Of a stretch of DNA of 64,000 nt, positions 61,193 through 64,000 are shown piece by piece (positions within the stretch are counted from its first letter, which is position 1; the number at the start of each line of letters is the position of its first letter). This DNA is from Flavobacterium sp. LC2016-12. GTDB lineage: Bacteria; Bacteroidota; Bacteroidia; Flavobacteriales; Flavobacteriaceae. The stretch is from assembly GCF_015351595.1 (NCBI RefSeq), contig NZ_JADKPT010000006.1, positions 124,001 to 188,000 of the forward strand, read 5' to 3'. The notes below the pieces were generated by a model. That model was not told the origin of the DNA. It did no database searches and saw only the letters and a program-made list of their open reading frames with translations. A program made the position numbers and the translations under genes.

Positions 61193-62485
61193 ATGAAATA
61201 TCATCAAATAAACAGCGCTCTTTTTGTAAAAAATCGCAAAAAATTCACGGCAGAAATGAAACCTAACAGTGTTGCCGTTTTCAATTCTAATGACATTTAT
61301 CCGGTTAGTGCTGATAGTACTTTGCCGTTTGCGCAACATAGAGATATTTTTTATCTGTGCGGTGTTGATCAGGAAGAAAGTATTTTGCTTTTATTTCCGG
61401 ATGCGCCTTATGAGAACCAAAAAGAAATGCTTTTCCTGAAGGAAACCAACGATCATATCGCGGTTTGGGAAGGCGAAAAACTAACTAAAGAACGTGCTTA
61501 TCAGGTTTCGGGAATCAGAACGGTTTATTGGCTGCAGGATTTTCATAAAGTTTTGAACGAAATGATGACGTATGCAGATACGATGTACATCAATACAAAC
61601 GAACATTACCGCGCAACGATTGAAACTGAAACACGTGAAGCTCGTTTTATAAAATGGTGGAAAGAGCGTTACCCAGCGCACAATGTGGCAAAAAGCAATC
61701 CAATTTTACAACGCATTCGTTCTGTAAAAGAAAGCGAAGAAATCGATTTGATTCAACAAGCTTGTGATATTACAGAGAAAGGTTTCCGCAGATTATTATC
61801 ATTTGTGAAACCAAATGTTACAGAATATGAAATTGAAGCTGAGTTAGCACACGAATTCATTCGTAACCGCTCTAAAGGTTTTGCTTACACGCCAATTATT
61901 GCGTCTGGAAATAATGCGAATGTTTTGCATTACATCGAAAACAACCAACAATGTAAAGCGGGAGATTTAATTTTATTAGACGTTGCGGCAGAATATGCAA
62001 ATTATTCAAGCGATTTGTCGAGAACGATTCCGGTTTCTGGAAAATTCTCTGAAAGACAAAAAGCGGTTTATAATGCGGTTTTGAGAGTTAAAAATGAAGC
62101 AACAACGATGTTGACTCCAGGAACGCTTTGGAAACAATATCATATTGAAGTGGGTAAAATCATGACTTCTGAATTATTAGGTTTAGGATTAATCGACAAG
62201 GCTGATGTTCAGAACGAAAACCCGGACTGGCCCGCTTATAAAAAATATTTCATGCACGGAACTTCGCACCACATGGGATTAGACACGCACGATTACGGAT
62301 TACTTCACGAGCCAATGAAAGCCAATATGGTTTTTACGGTTGAACCAGGAATCTATATTCCGGCAGAAGGTTTCGGAATTCGTTTGGAAGACAACGTTGT
62401 GGTTCAGGAAAAAGGCGCACCTTTTAACTTAATGCGTAACATTCCGATTGAAGCAGATGAGATCGAAAGTTTAATGAACTCATAA
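61193..62485 (+). CDS. pepP: Xaa-Pro aminopeptidase (M24B, aminopeptidase P)
   Basis: A 430-residue pita-bread metalloprotease with an N-terminal creatinase-like domain (to ~170) and the M24 catalytic domain. Metal ligands: Asp in LLDVAAEYANYSSDLSRT (two Asp), His in FMHGTSHHMGLDTHD, Glu in TVEPGIYI and Glu in RLEDNVVV. It removes N-terminal residues before proline in the cytoplasm. Seven bases precede the next gene, a secreted iminopeptidase-like hydrolase, which would be functionally complementary in proline-peptide use. Confidence 0.93.
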   Translation: MKYHQINSALFVKNRKKFTAEMKPNSVAVFNSNDIYPVSADSTLPFAQHRDIFYLCGVDQEESILLLFPDAPYENQKEMLFLKETNDHIAVWEGEKLTKERAYQVSGIRTVYWLQDFHKVLNEMMTYADTMYINTNEHYRATIETETREARFIKWWKERYPAHNVAKSNPILQRIRSVKESEEIDLIQQACDITEKGFRRLLSFVKPNVTEYEIEAELAHEFIRNRSKGFAYTPIIASGNNANVLHYIENNQQCKAGDLILLDVAAEYANYSSDLSRTIPVSGKFSERQKAVYNAVLRVKNEATTMLTPGTLWKQYHIEVGKIMTSELLGLGLIDKADVQNENPDWPAYKKYFMHGTSHHMGLDTHDYGLLHEPMKANMVFTVEPGIYIPAEGFGIRLEDNVVVQEKGAPFNLMRNIPIEADEIESLMNS

Positions 62486-62492
62486 TCTTACG

Positions 62493-63392
62493 ATGAAAAA
62501 GATTTTTCTATTTGCTTTTTTAATGGTTTTAGGAAATGCTTTCGCGCAAACCGAAGGTTATTCAACAAACAACGATTCGAGCAAAACCTATTATAAAATA
62601 TTCGGAAAAGGCGAACCGCTTTTGATTATTAACGGCGGTCCCGGAATGAACAGCAACGGTTTTGAGGGTATGGCAAAGATTTTGGCCGAAACTCAGGAAG
62701 CAATTATTTACGATCAACGCGGAACTGGAAAATCGAAGTTGAAGGAATTGAATTCGAAGACTATTTCGATGAAAATTATGGCGGATGATCTTGAAGCTTT
62801 AAGAAAACATCTGAAAATTAAAAAATGGAATATTCTGGGACATTCTTTTGGCGGAATGCTAGCCTCTTATTATGCCACGGTTTACCCGAACAGCATTAAT
62901 AAACTGGTTTTATCATCGTCTGGCGGAATTGATTTGACTTTATTGAAAACGCCAAATCTGATTGAAAGAAATTTGAGTAAAGTCGAAAAAGATTCTTTGG
63001 ATTACTGGAATGATAAAATCGAAAAAGGCGATACATCTTATTCCGCCCGTTTAGCACGCGGAAGAGCGATGGCGCCAGCTTATGTTTACGATCAAAAATA
63101 TGTTCCCATTATTGCTGAAAGATTAACTCAGGGAAACGCAACCATAAATGGATTGCTTTGGGACGATATGCAAAAGATTAATTTTGACTGCAAAAGCAAA
63201 TTAAAGTCCTTTAAAAATCCGGTTTTAATTATTCAGGGAAAAGAAGACGTGATCAGTAATCAAATTGGAGAACTGGCTCAAAAAACAATTCCGAATTCAA
63301 AACTGATTTTACTTGAAAACTGCCGACATTATGGTTGGCTGGATGCAAAAGAGAAATATTTTGGAGAGATAAATTCATTTTTAAAATCATAA
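62493..63392 (+). CDS. Secreted alpha/beta hydrolase, proline-iminopeptidase-like
   Basis: A 299-residue S33-type hydrolase with signal peptide (to NAFAQ, residue 19). Oxyanion stretch NGGPGMNS (~44), nucleophile elbow LGHSFGGMLA (~115), Asp in GKEDVISN (~250) and His in CRHYGWLDA (~277). Closely linked to pepP (seven bases). Homologous in layout to the gene at 1716-2636. It probably removes N-terminal proline from peptides in the periplasm; esters or lipids remain possible. Confidence 0.85.
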   Translation: MKKIFLFAFLMVLGNAFAQTEGYSTNNDSSKTYYKIFGKGEPLLIINGGPGMNSNGFEGMAKILAETQEAIIYDQRGTGKSKLKELNSKTISMKIMADDLEALRKHLKIKKWNILGHSFGGMLASYYATVYPNSINKLVLSSSGGIDLTLLKTPNLIERNLSKVEKDSLDYWNDKIEKGDTSYSARLARGRAMAPAYVYDQKYVPIIAERLTQGNATINGLLWDDMQKINFDCKSKLKSFKNPVLIIQGKEDVISNQIGELAQKTIPNSKLILLENCRHYGWLDAKEKYFGEINSFLKS

Positions 63393-63512
63393 AGAAATTT
63401 CATTTCTCGACCTTAAATATGACTTAGCGGATCAAAATAGACAAAAAGACGCTTGAAAAATTAGCATAATACCTTTATTTCTATAAATTTACATTAACAA
63501 AACAGAGAATAA

Positions 63513-64000
63513 ATGAAAAAACTATTTCCACTTTTAATGTTACTTGTATATTTAATTAGTTTTGGTCAAGAATCGGACGAAAACAAACAACTTTTCAAAA
63601 CCAAAATTAAAGCAGCCGTAACCGTAAATGACACCATTAATCTTGACAATTTTAAAGAATTAGCCATTATTCCCGGAGGCCATTTTAGAAAAGAACTTGA
63701 AAAAATAAATTATTTTTCTAAAATCATGACTGAAGATGAATTTAAAAAAGAAATAAAAAAAGCTGGATTAGACAATTCAAAATATAACTGGGAAACTAAA
63801 GAAGGCGTAAAAAACATATCTACAGATTACAAGAAGTTCATATTTATTGCTCAGACAATTTCAAATACCGATAAAAATATTCGTCAAATAATTATAGTTG
63901 ATCCCATAAAAGGGAAAGTTTTTGAAGTCGAAGGAAAAGTAAAAACTAATGTTATTGGCATTTCTGCAGGGACTAAATATTTACCACAAGACATGAACAA
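63513..64000 (+). CDS. Hypothetical secreted protein, 3' end outside window
   Basis: An open frame with signal peptide MKKLFPLLMLLVYLISFGQ that continues past the window edge (162 complete codons seen). The mature part has LAIIPGGHFRKELEK and a beta-rich YKKFIFIAQTIS, IRQIIIVDPIKGKVFEVEGK region. No family recognised. It is 120 bases after the hydrolase gene and could be independent. Confidence 0.6.
   Translation, partial: MKKLFPLLMLLVYLISFGQESDENKQLFKTKIKAAVTVNDTINLDNFKELAIIPGGHFRKELEKINYFSKIMTEDEFKKEIKKAGLDNSKYNWETKEGVKNISTDYKKFIFIAQTISNTDKNIRQIIIVDPIKGKVFEVEGKVKTNVIGISAGTKYLPQDMN

Overview
The window looks like a chromosomal segment of a Flavobacterium-type member of the Bacteroidota. It is AT-rich. 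Several genes are preceded by the Bacteroidota -7 promoter word TAnnTTTG, and lipoproteins carry acidic CSSDD-type surface-export tails. There is a SusC/SusD pair, mevalonate-pathway HMG-CoA synthase, a diheme-type succinate dehydrogenase, and many dispersed intergenic repeats typical of this group. There is no rRNA, no CRISPR array, no intact insertion sequence and no integrase. Two tRNA genes are present: Ala-GGC and a CAU tRNA.

Regions in order. 1-8.1 kb is mostly housekeeping and envelope: the recJ end, an MFS exporter, an alpha/beta hydrolase, a seven-heme cytochrome c lipoprotein, lpxH, queD and an enoyl-CoA hydratase. 8.2-13.1 kb is accessory. A tRNA-Ala has its 3' end plus terminator duplicated 1.4 kb away, two surface lipoprotein genes sit between 85-bp inverted repeats, a palindrome-rich spacer follows, and then come a coiled-coil protein and a DUF4062 protein that may be a defence gene. 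13.5-16.4 kb is a coupled envelope operon (FAD oxidoreductase, mtgA, LpxR-like). 16.6-24.6 kb has a secreted S9 peptidase, a hybrid histidine kinase facing an NtrC-type regulator, and six tandem PepSY-like secreted paralogues with possible enhancer and sigma-54 signals upstream. 24.9-31.7 kb is core metabolism: fabH-accB-accC, yceD-rpmF, pdxA/ribE, methylmalonyl-CoA epimerase. 31.7-37.8 kb holds large uncharacterised secreted proteins and an omega-amidase-type amidohydrolase.

The most interesting locus is 37.9-51.8 kb. One eight-gene run encodes SusC, SusD, a GntP permease, RidA, a PfkB kinase (KDG kinase type), a KDPG aldolase, a fold-type III PLP enzyme and an M19 amidohydrolase. It is followed by a DeoR repressor and a divergent GH20 beta-hexosaminidase. 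Read together they suggest import and breakdown of amino-sugar aldonates (D-glucosaminate or its N-acetyl form, the C1-oxidised end unit of chitin): GH20 release, uptake, deacetylation by M19, PLP-dependent dehydration assisted by RidA to KDG, phosphorylation, and aldol cleavage to pyruvate and glyceraldehyde-3-phosphate. A shared operator word, TTGCA-N7-TGCAA or its TGCAAT/ATTGC half-site version, occurs at all three promoters of the locus. This assignment is inference; the individual families are well supported.

51.8-57 kb carries sdhCAB and HMG-CoA synthase. 57-64 kb holds small secreted proteins, a LytTR regulator with a GNAT enzyme, a protein that looks like an ABC ATPase stripped of its nucleotide-binding motifs, Xaa-Pro aminopeptidase, a secreted proline-iminopeptidase-like hydrolase and a gene cut by the window edge.
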